In this document: positions 1 through 8,494 of the stretch, one piece after another | Layout: every line of letters begins with the position of its first letter | Numbering within the stretch: the first letter of the stretch is position 1 | DNA from: an uncultured Christensenella sp. | GTDB lineage: Bacteria; Bacillota; Clostridia; Christensenellales; Borkfalkiaceae | Reading direction: 5' to 3' | Assembly: GCA_910579705.1 (NCBI GenBank) | Contig: CAJTUI010000003.1 | Location: 82,196-146,195 of the forward strand | DNA length: 64,000 nucleotides | Notes under the pieces: generated by a model | Database searches by the model: none | What the model was told of the DNA's origin: nothing | The model's input: the letters and a program-made list of their open reading frames with translations, nothing else | Translations under genes and position numbers: made by a program

Positions 1-329
1 GAGTATGCAAGCGCTTTCGCGAACGACAGCCCGACAAGCAGCGCGCCCAAAAGTCCCGCGCCGTAGGTAACCGCCACCGCGTCGATATTACGATATTCCA
101 GCCCCGCGTCCGCAAGCGCTTTGGCCGCGGCCTCGTCCACAAAGTCGGTATGGGCGCGGGAGGCTATTTCGGGAACCACCCCGCCGTACTTAGCCTGCTC
201 GGGCGCGGACGAGAAGATTACGCTTGACAAAAGCGTTCTGCCGCGTATTACCGCCGCCGCGGTTTCGTCGCAACTCGACTCTATGCCGAGGATTACGGGA
301 TTCTCTTTTAATTTAAAATTGCCGTACAT
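1..329 (-). CDS. tsaD: TsaD, tRNA N6-threonylcarbamoyladenosine transferase (N-terminal part, cut by window edge)
   Basis: About 109 N-terminal residues are visible; the rest lies beyond position 1. The start is the ATG at 329. The visible part carries the ASKHA-fold N-terminal signature: VILGIESSCDETAAAV near residues 10-25, a VVPEIASRAH stretch whose His would be one metal ligand, and YGAGLLGALLVGLSFAKAL. TsaD (with TsaB and TsaE) transfers threonylcarbamoyl from TC-AMP to A37 of ANN-decoding tRNAs in the cytosol. It is the last visible gene of a minus-strand run secA, prfB, small protein, tsaD, with only 33 bp before its start and no clear Shine-Dalgarno, so it is probably co-transcribed. 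The residues seen fit the family closely; the catalytic C-terminal half cannot be checked. Confidence 0.95.
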   Translation of the reverse strand, partial: MYGNFKLKENPVILGIESSCDETAAAVIRGRTLLSSVIFSSAPEQAKYGGVVPEIASRAHTDFVDEAAAKALADAGLEYRNIDAVAVTYGAGLLGALLVGLSFAKALAY

Positions 330-362
330 AATTCAAAAACGGCGGACTCCCCGCCGCTTAAT

Positions 363-806
363 TTATACTTTACCGGTATACACGTCGTTAAACCCGCCGT
401 CGTTTTCGACGGGGATTGTGAGCTGTTCGTTATCGTCCCGAGGCACGGGCTGTGCGGGCGGCAAAGGCTTTTCTTCCTCTTTTACGTATAGTTTCAATAA
501 AGCTTTAAGCTCTTCGCCGAGCGCCGCGACCGGCTGGACTTTGCGCTGGGGATAAACGCAGTCCTCGGCCATAAGTTTAAGCGCAAACATAGCTTTGCTG
601 AGTTCTTCGAGCGCGCGCTTTGCATACCCGCTCTCCTCGCTTTCTTCGCACAGACCGACCTCGTTGGTAAGCCGCCCCGCCTCGATAGCGCGGTCCAAAA
701 GCATAGTAGCAAGAACTTCCTTTTCGCGGAAATATTTAGCCGAACGGTAAAGCGACAAAACGGCTTTGACCAGTTCGCAACCCGCGGTGTTAATATCGAG
801 TGCCAT
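363..806 (-). CDS. Small predicted all-helical protein, function unknown
   Basis: 147 aa, no signal peptide or membrane segment. The N-terminal 100 residues look like long amphipathic helices (LVKAVLSLYRSAKYFREKEV, then a stretch with many Glu, Lys and Leu), reminiscent of four-helix-bundle proteins. The C-terminal 45 residues are Pro/Glu/Asp-rich and probably disordered. The start at 806 has a GGAG at good spacing. It sits 30 bp downstream of prfB and 33 bp upstream of tsaD on the same strand, so it is likely part of that operon. I do not recognise a specific family; the four-helix reading is inference from composition. Confidence 0.75.
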   Translation of the reverse strand: MALDINTAGCELVKAVLSLYRSAKYFREKEVLATMLLDRAIEAGRLTNEVGLCEESEESGYAKRALEELSKAMFALKLMAEDCVYPQRKVQPVAALGEELKALLKLYVKEEEKPLPPAQPVPRDDNEQLTIPVENDGGFNDVYTGKV

Positions 807-836
807 AATAAAACTCCGTCCGCGCCGAATTGCGCG

Positions 837-1937
837 TTAAATGGTTTTCTTTAAATAGTCTATTATAAATCCCTGAATATCGCCGTCCATAACCGCCTGC
901 ACGTTGGTGTTTTCGTAGCCCGTACGGTGGTCCTTGACGAGCGTGTAAGGACAAAATACGTAGGAACGTATCTGGCTGCCCCACTCGATTTTTTTGATTT
1001 CGCCTTTAAGCTCGGCGTCGGCCGCCTCGCGGTCGGCAATCTGTCTTTCTATGAGTTTGGCCCGAAGATACTGGAAAGCCATTTCCTTGTTTTGGAGCTG
1101 ACTGCGCTCGTTCTGGCAGGTTACCACAATGCCCGTGGGGTAATGCGTAATCCTTATCGCGGTTTCGGTCTTGTTGACTTTCTGTCCGCCCGCGCCCGAC
1201 GAGCGGTAAACGTCTATTCTTATATCCTCGTCCTTTATTTCGACCTCGTTGTCGTCGTCTACCTCGGGCATAACTTCAAGCGACGCAAAAGATGTGTGGC
1301 GGCGTTTGTTGGAGTCGAAAGGAGAAATGCGCACAAGCCTGTGCACGCCCTTTTCCGCTTTCAGAAAGCCGTAGGCGTTTTCGCCCTCTACCCTGAAAGA
1401 CACGCTTTTAAGCCCCGCCTCGTCCCCGTCCTCAAAGTCGAGTTCGGTTACCTTGAACCCCGACCGCTCGCAATACCGCGTATACATTCTGTAAAGCATC
1501 TGCGTCCAGTCGCAAGCCTCCGTTCCGCCCGCGCCTGCGTGGAGGTTCAAAATAGCGTTGTTGCCGTCGTAATTGCCGCGGAGCAAAGCGCGTATACGCA
1601 TTTGCTCTATGTCGTCCTCGGCGGCGGCTATCATATTTTCAAGCTCGGGAATAAGACTTTCGTCGTCCGCCTCCTCGATAAGGTCGATAAACGCAAAAGC
1701 GTCCGCAAGCGCGGTCGCGCCCTTTTCGTAGGAGTTTATCTTATTTTCAACCGCGGCTATCTCCCTGCCCACGCGCTTGGATTTCTCCAGATCCTGCCAC
1801 ACGGAAGGGTCTTCCTGCTCCTTTTTGAGCGCGGCAAGCTTTTCGCCCAAATTGTCTATATCGAGGGCGTATTTCGCCTCCGAAAGAGTATCCGATAAAG
1901 TTTTTAATCTTAATCTGTAATCGTCTGCCTTAAACAT
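837..1937 (-). CDS. prfB: Peptide chain release factor 2, encoded without the programmed frameshift
   Basis: 366 aa, normal RF2 length. RF2 recognises UAA and UGA and triggers peptidyl-tRNA hydrolysis. The codon-recognition motif SPF is present in ISPFDSNKRRHTSF (RF1 would have PxT), and the catalytic loop GAGGQ sits in SSGAGGQKVNKTETAIR. The gene opens at ATG 1937 with GGAAGG just upstream and reads through in one frame. The region where most bacterial prfB genes carry an early in-frame UGA and CUU slippery site is simply coding here (residues about 18-26, SEAKYALDI). RF2 level is therefore not set by +1 frameshifting in this organism. It lies 51 bp downstream of secA, the usual Firmicute arrangement. 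Confidence 0.97.
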   Translation of the reverse strand: MFKADDYRLRLKTLSDTLSEAKYALDIDNLGEKLAALKKEQEDPSVWQDLEKSKRVGREIAAVENKINSYEKGATALADAFAFIDLIEEADDESLIPELENMIAAAEDDIEQMRIRALLRGNYDGNNAILNLHAGAGGTEACDWTQMLYRMYTRYCERSGFKVTELDFEDGDEAGLKSVSFRVEGENAYGFLKAEKGVHRLVRISPFDSNKRRHTSFASLEVMPEVDDDNEVEIKDEDIRIDVYRSSGAGGQKVNKTETAIRITHYPTGIVVTCQNERSQLQNKEMAFQYLRAKLIERQIADREAADAELKGEIKKIEWGSQIRSYVFCPYTLVKDHRTGYENTNVQAVMDGDIQGFIIDYLKKTI

Positions 1938-1961
1938 AAACCTTCCGTTTTTAGAATATAT

Positions 1962-1978
1962 GGGGTGACAGTCACGCC
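1962..1978. repeat. 17-bp near-palindrome in the secA-prfB gap
   Basis: GGGGTGAC and GTCACGCC flank a single central A, with 7 of 8 positions complementary. The one-base centre makes an RNA hairpin unlikely, so if it means anything it is a protein-binding site or a remnant of one. It lies in the 51-bp gap between the secA stop and the prfB start. No T-run follows it, so it is not an intrinsic terminator. Function unknown. Confidence 0.3.
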
Positions 1979-1988
1979 GCCGCCTTAA

Positions 1989-4985
1989 TTATTTATGGTC
2001 GTTCCAGTAACAGCAGTCTTTATACTTTTTACCGCTGCCGCAGGGACAGGGGTCGTTCCTGCCAACCTTGGAATTTTTGGACGCGACCTGAGGCTGAGCC
2101 TTGCCGCCGATGTTCGCCATCAAATCCGTGGGGGACTTGGGCGCGTCGCCTATAACGGGCGCGCTTGCCGCGGGCGCCGCGCTCTCAACGGGTGCGGGAG
2201 AGGCGCCGCTTTCGGGCTGCTCGGCCGCGCGCTGCTCGGCAACCTGCTTGGCGCGTTCCGCAACGGACGCGTTCATAGGCGCAACGCGCTGTATGGGCGC
2301 GGGCCTGCCCTGCTGTACGCGGACTATTCTGCCTTTCAAAAGTCTGGAAATGGTAACCGTCCTGATACGGTCAATCATTTCGTCAAACATCTGGAAACCT
2401 TCCTGCTTATACGCGATTACGGGGTCCTGCTGTGCGTAACCGCGCAGGCCGATACCCTTCCTCAGCTGGTCCATAGCGTCGATATGGTCGATCCAGTTCC
2501 TGTCCACGCCGCGAAGAAGTTCGTTGCGCTCGATCTGGTAATAATCTACCTGCCCGTTGGTTTCTATCCTGATATTTTCTATCTTCTGCTCGTATGCCTT
2601 GATAACTTCCTTGGAAATTTTATCGATAGCGTATTCGTAATCCCACTTTTCAAGCATCTCGCGAGTGATTACGAACGTGCACTCGTCGGGATAAACGCGC
2701 TGTGCGAGCGCCTCGTTCAAAGCGTTCTCGTCCCACTTTTCGGGCATAGCGTCCGTATTTACCGTTTCGCCCACGACCTTTGCGACATAGTCGGGAATAA
2801 ATTTAAGCATCTGGTCGTGAACGTTCTCGCCTTTGAGAACTTTAAGACGCTCGGCGTAAATGGTCTTACGCTGTTCGTTCATAACCTCGTCGTATTGAAG
2901 GGTATGCTTTCTTATGCCGAAGTTCCTGCCCTCGATAGCCCTCTGCGCGTTCTCGATACTGCGCGAAAGCATTTTCGACTGCAAGCACTGGTCCTCTTCG
3001 ATTTTGAAAATATTGTAAAGGCGTTTCATACTCTCGCCGCCGAAACGCTTTGCGAGGTCGTCTTCGAGCGAAATGAAGAAAATCGAATCGCCCTTGTCGC
3101 CCTGTCGTCCGCTTCGTCCGCGCAACTGGTTGTCGATACGGCGCGACTCGTGCCGTTCCGTGCCCAGTATGCAAAGACCGCCCGCGGCCACGACCTGCTC
3201 CTTCTCCGCGTCCGTTTCCGCCTTGAATTTTGCGTAAAGCTCGGCATACCTCTGCCTTGCCGCCTGCTCTTCCTCGGTAAACTCTCTGTCGGCATACGAA
3301 ATAGCCGTTTCAATCATCTCGTGCTCGAACCCTTCTTCGCGCATACGTTTCTTGGACAGATACTCGGGGTTGCCGCCGAGCAGAATATCCGTTCCACGTC
3401 CCGCCATATTGGTCGCGATAGTAACCGCACCGAACCTGCCCGCCTGAGCGACAATCTCGGCCTCGCGCTCGTGGTTCTTAGCATTGAGGATATTATGCTT
3501 GACGCCGTTCCTGCGCAAAAGCCTTGAAATCTCCTCCGACTTGTCGACGGTGACCGTACCTATAAGAATAGGCTGTCCCTTCGCGTGCCTCTCTACAACC
3601 TCGTTGACGATAGCCTTCTTCTTGCCCTCGACGGTGGAATAAATCATATCCGCATAATCCACGCGCATAACGGGGCGGTTGGTGGGTATCTCGACAACGT
3701 CCAGAGAGTAAATAGTCCTGAACTCGTCCTCTTCGGTCTTCGCCGTTCCCGTCATACCCGACAGCTTGTTGTAAAGCCTGAAATAGTTCTGGAACGTAAC
3801 GGTGGCGTGCGTCTTGTTTTCGTCCTTGACCTTGACCTTTTCCTTGGCCTCGATGGCCTGATGCAGTCCGTCCGAATACCTTCTGCCGTTGAGCACACGG
3901 CCCGTGAACTCGTCGACGATAAGAATTTCGCCGTCGTCCGAAACGATATAGTCCTCGTCGCGCTTAAACAGTTCGTGCGCTTTGAGCGCCTGCTGTATAT
4001 GGTGGTTTAAATCCGCGTTCTCTATATCGCCGAGGTTGGGGATATTGAAGAACCTTTCGGCCTTCTCCGCGCCCTTTTCGGTTATGGTAACCGACTTGTC
4101 CTTGCGGTCGATAATATAGTCCCAGTTCTCCATTTCGCGGAGAATCGCGGCAAGCTTTTCCTGCGCCGCCTTTTCGTCCTCGCTGTACTCCTTCTTCTTT
4201 TTGGACGGGGTCTTTTTCTCCGCGTCCTTCTTGTCGTCGTCAAACCCGCCCGACAGCGTGCGGACGAACTTGTCCACGTCCTCGTACATCTTAGAGCTTT
4301 CGCCGCCCTTACCCGAAATGATAAGCGGCGTACGCGCCTCGTCTATGAGAATGGAGTCAACCTCGTCGATAATACAGTAGTTGAGCTCCCTCTGCACCAT
4401 TGAAGGTATGGAGGTTTTGAGGTTGTCGCGCAGGTAGTCGAAACCCAGCTCGTTATTGGTTGCGTAAATAATATCGCAGGCGTACGCCTTTTTCTTAACG
4501 TCGTCGTCCATACCGGGCACGACGACGCCGACTGTGAGGCCCATAAACTTATGCACTTTACCCATCCACTCCGCGTCGCGCTTTGCGAGGTAGTCGTTGA
4601 CGGTGACGATGTGCACGCCCTTGCCCGACAGCGCGTTGAGATACGCGGGCAGTGTGGAAACGAGCGTTTTACCTTCACCCGTTTTCATTTCGGCGATACG
4701 GCCCTGATGCAGGCATATGCCGCCGACTATCTGGACGTGGAAATGTTTCATTTTAAGCACGCGCCAGCTCGCCTCCCTGAGCGCGGCGAACGCGTCGAAA
4801 AGAATATCGTCGAGCGTTTCGCCCTTTGCGAGCCTGTCCTTTAAAATCGCGGTCTGGCCCTTCAACTCTTCGTCGCTCATAGCGGCGTACTTAGGTTCCA
4901 GCGCCTCGACCTGGAGGGCGAGTTTGTTAAGTTTTTTAAGGCTCCTTCTGGAATCGGAACCGAGGATATATTTTACAAGTCCCAT
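1989..4985 (-). CDS. secA: SecA, preprotein translocase ATPase
   Basis: 998 aa, somewhat longer than the Bacillus protein (841 aa) and nearer the proteobacterial size. SecA drives post-translational export through SecYEG at the membrane. Visible elements include the N-terminal GLVKYILGSDSRRSLKK, Walker A MKTGEGKT near residue 100, the Walker B/DEAD-like IIDEVDSILIDEARTPLI, the helicase-like MAGRGTDILLGGNPEYLSKK, and a C-terminal zinc-binding tail CPCGSGKKYKDCC preceded by an Ala/Pro-rich linker. A Lys/Glu-rich insertion (about residues 250-275, KKDAEKKTPSKKKKEYSED) lies after the preprotein cross-linking region begins. Transcription probably starts at the TTTACA-N17-TACAAT promoter around 5102-5130 and continues into prfB. 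Confidence 0.98.
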   Translation of the reverse strand: MGLVKYILGSDSRRSLKKLNKLALQVEALEPKYAAMSDEELKGQTAILKDRLAKGETLDDILFDAFAALREASWRVLKMKHFHVQIVGGICLHQGRIAEMKTGEGKTLVSTLPAYLNALSGKGVHIVTVNDYLAKRDAEWMGKVHKFMGLTVGVVVPGMDDDVKKKAYACDIIYATNNELGFDYLRDNLKTSIPSMVQRELNYCIIDEVDSILIDEARTPLIISGKGGESSKMYEDVDKFVRTLSGGFDDDKKDAEKKTPSKKKKEYSEDEKAAQEKLAAILREMENWDYIIDRKDKSVTITEKGAEKAERFFNIPNLGDIENADLNHHIQQALKAHELFKRDEDYIVSDDGEILIVDEFTGRVLNGRRYSDGLHQAIEAKEKVKVKDENKTHATVTFQNYFRLYNKLSGMTGTAKTEEDEFRTIYSLDVVEIPTNRPVMRVDYADMIYSTVEGKKKAIVNEVVERHAKGQPILIGTVTVDKSEEISRLLRRNGVKHNILNAKNHEREAEIVAQAGRFGAVTIATNMAGRGTDILLGGNPEYLSKKRMREEGFEHEMIETAISYADREFTEEEQAARQRYAELYAKFKAETDAEKEQVVAAGGLCILGTERHESRRIDNQLRGRSGRQGDKGDSIFFISLEDDLAKRFGGESMKRLYNIFKIEEDQCLQSKMLSRSIENAQRAIEGRNFGIRKHTLQYDEVMNEQRKTIYAERLKVLKGENVHDQMLKFIPDYVAKVVGETVNTDAMPEKWDENALNEALAQRVYPDECTFVITREMLEKWDYEYAIDKISKEVIKAYEQKIENIRIETNGQVDYYQIERNELLRGVDRNWIDHIDAMDQLRKGIGLRGYAQQDPVIAYKQEGFQMFDEMIDRIRTVTISRLLKGRIVRVQQGRPAPIQRVAPMNASVAERAKQVAEQRAAEQPESGASPAPVESAAPAASAPVIGDAPKSPTDLMANIGGKAQPQVASKNSKVGRNDPCPCGSGKKYKDCCYWNDHK

Positions 4986-5101
4986 AAGACAACTCCGTTT
5001 GCGGCTTTTGCGTTATTGACGAAAACCGTATTTTTTATATTTCGGCGGTAAAAGCCCGCCGCTTTTAGCTATAATTATTCATTTTAGAATAATCTCTATC
5101 A

Positions 5102-5130
5102 ATTGTACTATATTTTGTCGGATATGTAAA
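5102..5130 (-). promoter_or_regulatory. secA promoter (sigma-A type)
   Basis: On the minus strand TTTACA (5125-5130) is followed by exactly 17 bp and TACAAT (5102-5107). The predicted start point is near 5095, giving a leader of about 110 nt before the secA ATG at 4985. No ORF lies between. Confidence 0.65.
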
Positions 5131-5174
5131 ATTGTTTTTTTAAAAAAATTGAAATTTTTTGGTAAATAAATACA

Positions 5175-5243
5175 AAACCGCGCAAAACTTTGCGCGGTTT
5201 CCTTAAAATGCGACAGGCCGCCGTTTGGAACGGCGGCCTGTCG
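5175..5243 (-). terminator. Double hairpin terminator region after the PH-domain genes
   Basis: Reading the minus strand, a 15-bp perfect stem (arms 5211-5225 and 5229-5243, 3-nt loop) comes first. A second stem of 12 bp (5175-5186 and 5189-5200) then ends in GGTTTTGTATTTATTT, a usable T-rich tail. They follow the stop of the PH-domain operon and precede the secA promoter. Confidence 0.75.
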
Positions 5244-5256
5244 GTATCCGGTTGTG

Positions 5257-5838
5257 TTACGCGGCAGTATCCTGAATGCGGAAATAGAACTCGTTTTTGA
5301 CTTTTATCGGCGAAGTTACGCTTTTGACGGTAAGCACGCCGCGGCCCGTGTGAACGGTTATGTTTCCGTAACCGAAAATCTTGCCCCAGAGCGACTGCTC
5401 CGCAAACACGTTTTTAACGCCCTCCCACTCGCTTTCGAGATACTCGCCCTTGGACGACAGAAGAATGCGCTCGTCGGTTGCGATAAGCCCGTAACCGAAA
5501 TGCAGCCTTGTCTTTACGCACGCCCATATAAACCAGCACAAAAACAGCAGACCGACCATACAGCCGAGTATTATCTTGACAAACTTAGGCAGCCCGAAAA
5601 CCGCCGTCATATTCGCGACGAGGTCGGTAAAATTTATATCCTCCACACCCAGCATTTCCGCAACGTCCTGCAACTTCTGCACGTCCGAATAAATGCCGTA
5701 CAGCACGGGTATGCACACCGTAACGAAAAACAGCAGCAGTATAAAAGGAAATAACAACCAGTCCATAATTATGGCCGCCTTGCTTATTTTGGCCTCGATA
5801 ATTATGTGTTCGTCGATCTTTACCCTCTCCCTCAGCAT
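5257..5838 (-). CDS. Membrane-anchored PH-domain (bPH2-like) protein, second of pair
   Basis: 193 aa. Two hydrophobic segments (residues about 25-52 and 88-108) precede a C-terminal domain with the pattern of bacterial PH domains: YGLIATDERILLSSKGEYLESEWEGVKNV, then GYGNITVHTGRGVLTVKSV. In that fold a 'T..RI' strand and a 'G.I.V.T' strand are typical. The family is known from uncharacterised Firmicute membrane proteins; no ligand is established. It starts 2 bp after the stop of its partner at 5841-6314, so the two form an operon. Both are divergent from an XRE regulator whose likely operator overlaps their promoter. Confidence 0.7.
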   Translation of the reverse strand: MLRERVKIDEHIIIEAKISKAAIIMDWLLFPFILLLFFVTVCIPVLYGIYSDVQKLQDVAEMLGVEDINFTDLVANMTAVFGLPKFVKIILGCMVGLLFLCWFIWACVKTRLHFGYGLIATDERILLSSKGEYLESEWEGVKNVFAEQSLWGKIFGYGNITVHTGRGVLTVKSVTSPIKVKNEFYFRIQDTAA

Positions 5839-5840
5839 AA

Positions 5841-6314
5841 TTATTTGTTGATTGCCGACGCCATAGCCTGTGCCATCTGGTTCGCCTGCTGGGTAAGACG
5901 GTCTTCCTCGAACTGGTCTATCTGCGCCATAAGTATACCCTTGAACGATTCGGGATTTTTAATCGCGCCGAATTTGTATTCGCCAGCCGCCGTGTTTATC
6001 GCAACTACGCCGAAATTAAAAATCTTGCCCGAAAGCTTCTGCGTAACGCTTACGTTCTGAACCTTGTTGAGCGCCGCGTCCATAGACTGGGTATTAACAA
6101 CGCCCGTTTTCCCGATTACTCGCTTGCTGGTTACAGCCAGCTCAACGTGGTTGAACTGTATCGTCGCGATTATCGCCTTTATCGTAGGAATAAACAAAAG
6201 CCAGCAAAGCAATATTCCTTTAAGCCAGGCGCTTAAAAGAAACAGCGCGTTTCTGTCCGCTTTCTTTACGATAACTTCGTTTTTACCCAGATTGTTTTCT
6301 ACATACCTTCCCAT
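5841..6314 (-). CDS. Membrane-anchored PH-domain (bPH2-like) protein, first of pair
   Basis: 157 aa. One hydrophobic hairpin at residues about 25-50 is followed by a PH-like core: VELAVTSKRVIGKTGVVNTQ, LNKVQNVSVTQKLSGKIFNFG and VVAINTAAGEYKFGAIKNPE. These match the usual 'T..R.I...G......', 'l..i..v.v.q...gri.gyG.v.i.t' pattern of bPH_2/DUF304 proteins. The C-terminus is Gln/Ala-rich. ATG 6314 has AGGAG at 6-nt spacing. It heads the two-gene PH operon. Confidence 0.75.
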   Translation of the reverse strand: MGRYVENNLGKNEVIVKKADRNALFLLSAWLKGILLCWLLFIPTIKAIIATIQFNHVELAVTSKRVIGKTGVVNTQSMDAALNKVQNVSVTQKLSGKIFNFGVVAINTAAGEYKFGAIKNPESFKGILMAQIDQFEEDRLTQQANQMAQAMASAINK

Positions 6315-6359
6315 ATTGTTCTCCTGTTTTTTTTGTCGAATATTGCATTCGCGTATATT

Positions 6360-6388
6360 ATCTTAACCTGTTTCAGGTTAAATGTCAA
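6360..6388 (-). promoter_or_regulatory. PH-operon promoter with an embedded XRE-type operator
   Basis: The minus strand has TTGACA (6383-6388), 17 bp, then TAAGAT (6360-6365). The spacer is occupied by a perfect inverted repeat TTAACCTG-3-CAGGTTAA (6363-6381). A repressor bound there would cover the promoter of the PH operon. The XRE gene on the other side (-10 candidate TATACT near 6401) is probably the repressor. The link is inferred from position and symmetry. Confidence 0.6.
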
Positions 6389-6442
6389 CTAAATTCCCCA
6401 TAAAATTTATACTCAATTAAAAACTTTACAGGAAAAAGCAAT

Positions 6443-6667
6443 ATGTACAGAAAAATACGTGAACTGCGCGAAGACAACGATATGAACCAGACGCAGGTGG
6501 CAAGAATGCTTGGAATGTCGCAAACGGGATATTCCAAATACGAAACGGGGGAGAACGACGTTCCCACCGACATACTTATAAAACTTGCGAGATTTTACAA
6601 CACAAGCATAGACTATCTGCTGGGCGAAACGGATATTCCCGACAGATATCCGCCCTCCGACAAATAA
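6443..6667 (+). CDS. XRE-family helix-turn-helix regulator
   Basis: 74 aa, a single Cro/CI-type HTH: residues 1-60 include MNQTQVARMLGMSQTGYSKYETGENDVPTDILIKLARFYNTSIDYLL (split here as helix 2-turn-helix 3 QTQVARMLGMSQTGYSKYE, then the family's PTDILIKLARFYNTSIDYLLG closing helices). There is no sensor domain. It is transcribed divergently from the two PH-domain membrane proteins, and the palindrome at 6363-6381 between them is its most likely target. AGGA lies upstream of the ATG at slightly long spacing. It is followed by a bidirectional terminator hairpin. Confidence 0.9.
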   Translation: MYRKIRELREDNDMNQTQVARMLGMSQTGYSKYETGENDVPTDILIKLARFYNTSIDYLLGETDIPDRYPPSDK

Positions 6668-6680
6668 AGTTATAAAATAA

Positions 6681-6706
6681 GGCGCGGCCGCAAATGCGGT
6701 CGCGCC
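6681..6706. terminator. Bidirectional terminator between XRE and ade
   Basis: An 11-bp stem GGCGCGGCCGC / GCGGTCGCGCC with one G-U pair and an AAAT loop lies between convergent genes. A- and T-rich flanks on both sides are short. Confidence 0.6.
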
Positions 6707-6722
6707 TAACGATAAAACTTAT

Positions 6723-8435
6723 TTACGCCTCTATATCCGTAAAGGCGAATTTTCCCACGTCGAAGAGGCCCTTGTCGACTATTTTGAGCTTGGGTATTAC
6801 CGCAAGCGACAGGAACGCGAGCGACATAAACGCCTCGTACTCGCGCTTGACGCCGAGCGCGTGCGCCCGTTCAATGAGCGCGCGGGAGTCGCGCTGTAAG
6901 CTTTCCGCGTCGCGCGAGGACATAAGCCCGCCGATATCGAGCGTGAGCGAATGTATCTCGCCCTTTGCGCTGTCCACAAGCACCATACCGCCGCCTATCT
7001 CCCTGAGCCTGTTTGCCGCGTCCGCCATAGCCTTATTGTCGTCGCCGAGCAGAATTATATTGTGCGAGTCGTGCGCGATAGTTATGCCGAGCGCGCCGCC
7101 TTTCAGTCCGTAGCCCTTGAAGAGCGCCTTGCCGATATTGCCCGTCATCTTATGCCTTTCGACGACGGCGAGTTTGAGAAGGTCTGTCCCCTTGACTACC
7201 ACGTCGCCGTTTTCGTGCCTTACGTCCACAATCTCGCAGCCCGTAACGACCCCGCCCGGCTCTATCGTCATAGCCTTGGCCCTGTCGCTGTTGATTTTCA
7301 AAACGAAATCGTCCGCGGCAAGCGTTTTCACGTGCACGGTGTTTAAAACGTTTTCGGGCAGGTAGCGTTTGGAAGTATCGAAAAGCGGCTTGCCCTTTTC
7401 GGCGACGAGCTTGCCGTCTTTAATAACGTACTGCGCGTTGAAGTTTTTAAGGTTGTCCACCGCGACGAGGTCGGCAAGCCAGAACGGCGCGATACCGCCG
7501 CGGAATTTAAGGCCGTAGCACTCCGCCGCGTTCAAAGTCGCGCAGGTCACCGCGCGCACGGGGTCGATCCCGTCCGCGACAAGGCGGCGCAGCGCGTCGT
7601 CCAGATGACCCTTTTCTTTGAGGTCTGCGGCGTGCCTGTCGTCCGTGCAGAGAATGAAACGGCGCATATTTTCCGCCGTCATCATCTTCGCGTTGGACAG
7701 GTTCTGCGTGGACGAGCCGTGGCGGATATGCACGTACATACCCTTTGAAATTTTCTCCTCTATCTCTTCGGGAGTTACGCACTCGTGGTCGGTGGTTATG
7801 CCGCCGCAGAGATACGCGTTTAAATCGTTGCCGTAAACTGCGGGCGCGTGACCGTCTATCACCTTACCCGCGGCGTGCGCGGCTTCCAGCTTTCTGATAA
7901 CGTCGTTGTCGCAGAATAACACGCCCGGATAGTTCATAAACTCGCCGAGGCCGAAGATGTAGTCCTTTACTATGTTTTCCTCCACGTCCTTGCCGCCGAG
8001 CACCGCGCCGCTTGTTTCGAACGGCGTTGCGGGCACGCAGGACGGCAACTGGATTTTAACGTCCAGCGGAACGCTTTCCGAGGCTTTGGCTATGTACTCG
8101 CAGCCTGCCATACCGCATACGTTGGTTATCTCGTGCGGGTCGGCGATTATCGTCGTCGTTCCGCGCGGGACTATGAGCGACGCGAACTCCTCTGGCGAGA
8201 GCTGCGAGGACTCGATATGGACGTGGCCGTCGATATAGCCGGGCACAACGGTAAGCGCGGAGCAGTCAAGCTCCTTCACGCCGTCGTATTCGCCGACGCC
8301 GACTATTTTTTCGCCGACGACCGCTATGTCGCCCCTCTTTACTTTACCCGTAAACACGTCGACGTAGGCGGCGTTTTTTAAAACGAGGTCGGCCTTGGTT
8401 TCGCGCCTTGCCGCCCGTATGTATTTTTCAAGCAT
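6723..8435 (-). CDS. ade: Adenine deaminase
   Basis: 570 aa, the usual size for the Ade amidohydrolase family. It converts adenine to hypoxanthine and ammonia in purine salvage. Metal-binding and catalytic motifs are in order: GYIDGHVHIESS near residue 70, PRGTTTIIADPHEI, GLGEFMNYPGV, IDGHAPAVYG, TTDHECVTPEE and CTDDRHAADL. The C-terminal LTLDIGGLMSSRD also fits. ATG 8435 has GAGAGGTG upstream. The gene is directly downstream of a purine permease on the same strand, but it has its own promoter (8466-8494) and there is a hairpin between them. Uptake and deamination of purine bases is the evident shared role. Confidence 0.95.
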   Translation of the reverse strand: MLEKYIRAARRETKADLVLKNAAYVDVFTGKVKRGDIAVVGEKIVGVGEYDGVKELDCSALTVVPGYIDGHVHIESSQLSPEEFASLIVPRGTTTIIADPHEITNVCGMAGCEYIAKASESVPLDVKIQLPSCVPATPFETSGAVLGGKDVEENIVKDYIFGLGEFMNYPGVLFCDNDVIRKLEAAHAAGKVIDGHAPAVYGNDLNAYLCGGITTDHECVTPEEIEEKISKGMYVHIRHGSSTQNLSNAKMMTAENMRRFILCTDDRHAADLKEKGHLDDALRRLVADGIDPVRAVTCATLNAAECYGLKFRGGIAPFWLADLVAVDNLKNFNAQYVIKDGKLVAEKGKPLFDTSKRYLPENVLNTVHVKTLAADDFVLKINSDRAKAMTIEPGGVVTGCEIVDVRHENGDVVVKGTDLLKLAVVERHKMTGNIGKALFKGYGLKGGALGITIAHDSHNIILLGDDNKAMADAANRLREIGGGMVLVDSAKGEIHSLTLDIGGLMSSRDAESLQRDSRALIERAHALGVKREYEAFMSLAFLSLAVIPKLKIVDKGLFDVGKFAFTDIEA

Positions 8436-8465
8436 ATTTCACCTCTCGTAATTTGTCTTAAATTC

Positions 8466-8494
8466 ATTGTAACATAAAGCCGCCGCTTTTTCAA
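8466..8494 (-). promoter_or_regulatory. ade promoter embedded in the upstream terminator
   Basis: TTGAAA (8489-8494), 17 bp, TACAAT (8466-8471) on the minus strand. The -35 is in the loop and 3' arm of the permease terminator hairpin, and the spacer contains that arm. The predicted start point is near 8459, 24 nt before the ade ATG. Confidence 0.6.

Noticed and set aside
927..3527. Long plus-strand open frames opposite prfB and secA (323 and 510 codons)
   Set aside because: They are antisense shadows produced by GC-rich third positions; they have no ribosome binding sites or family motifs.
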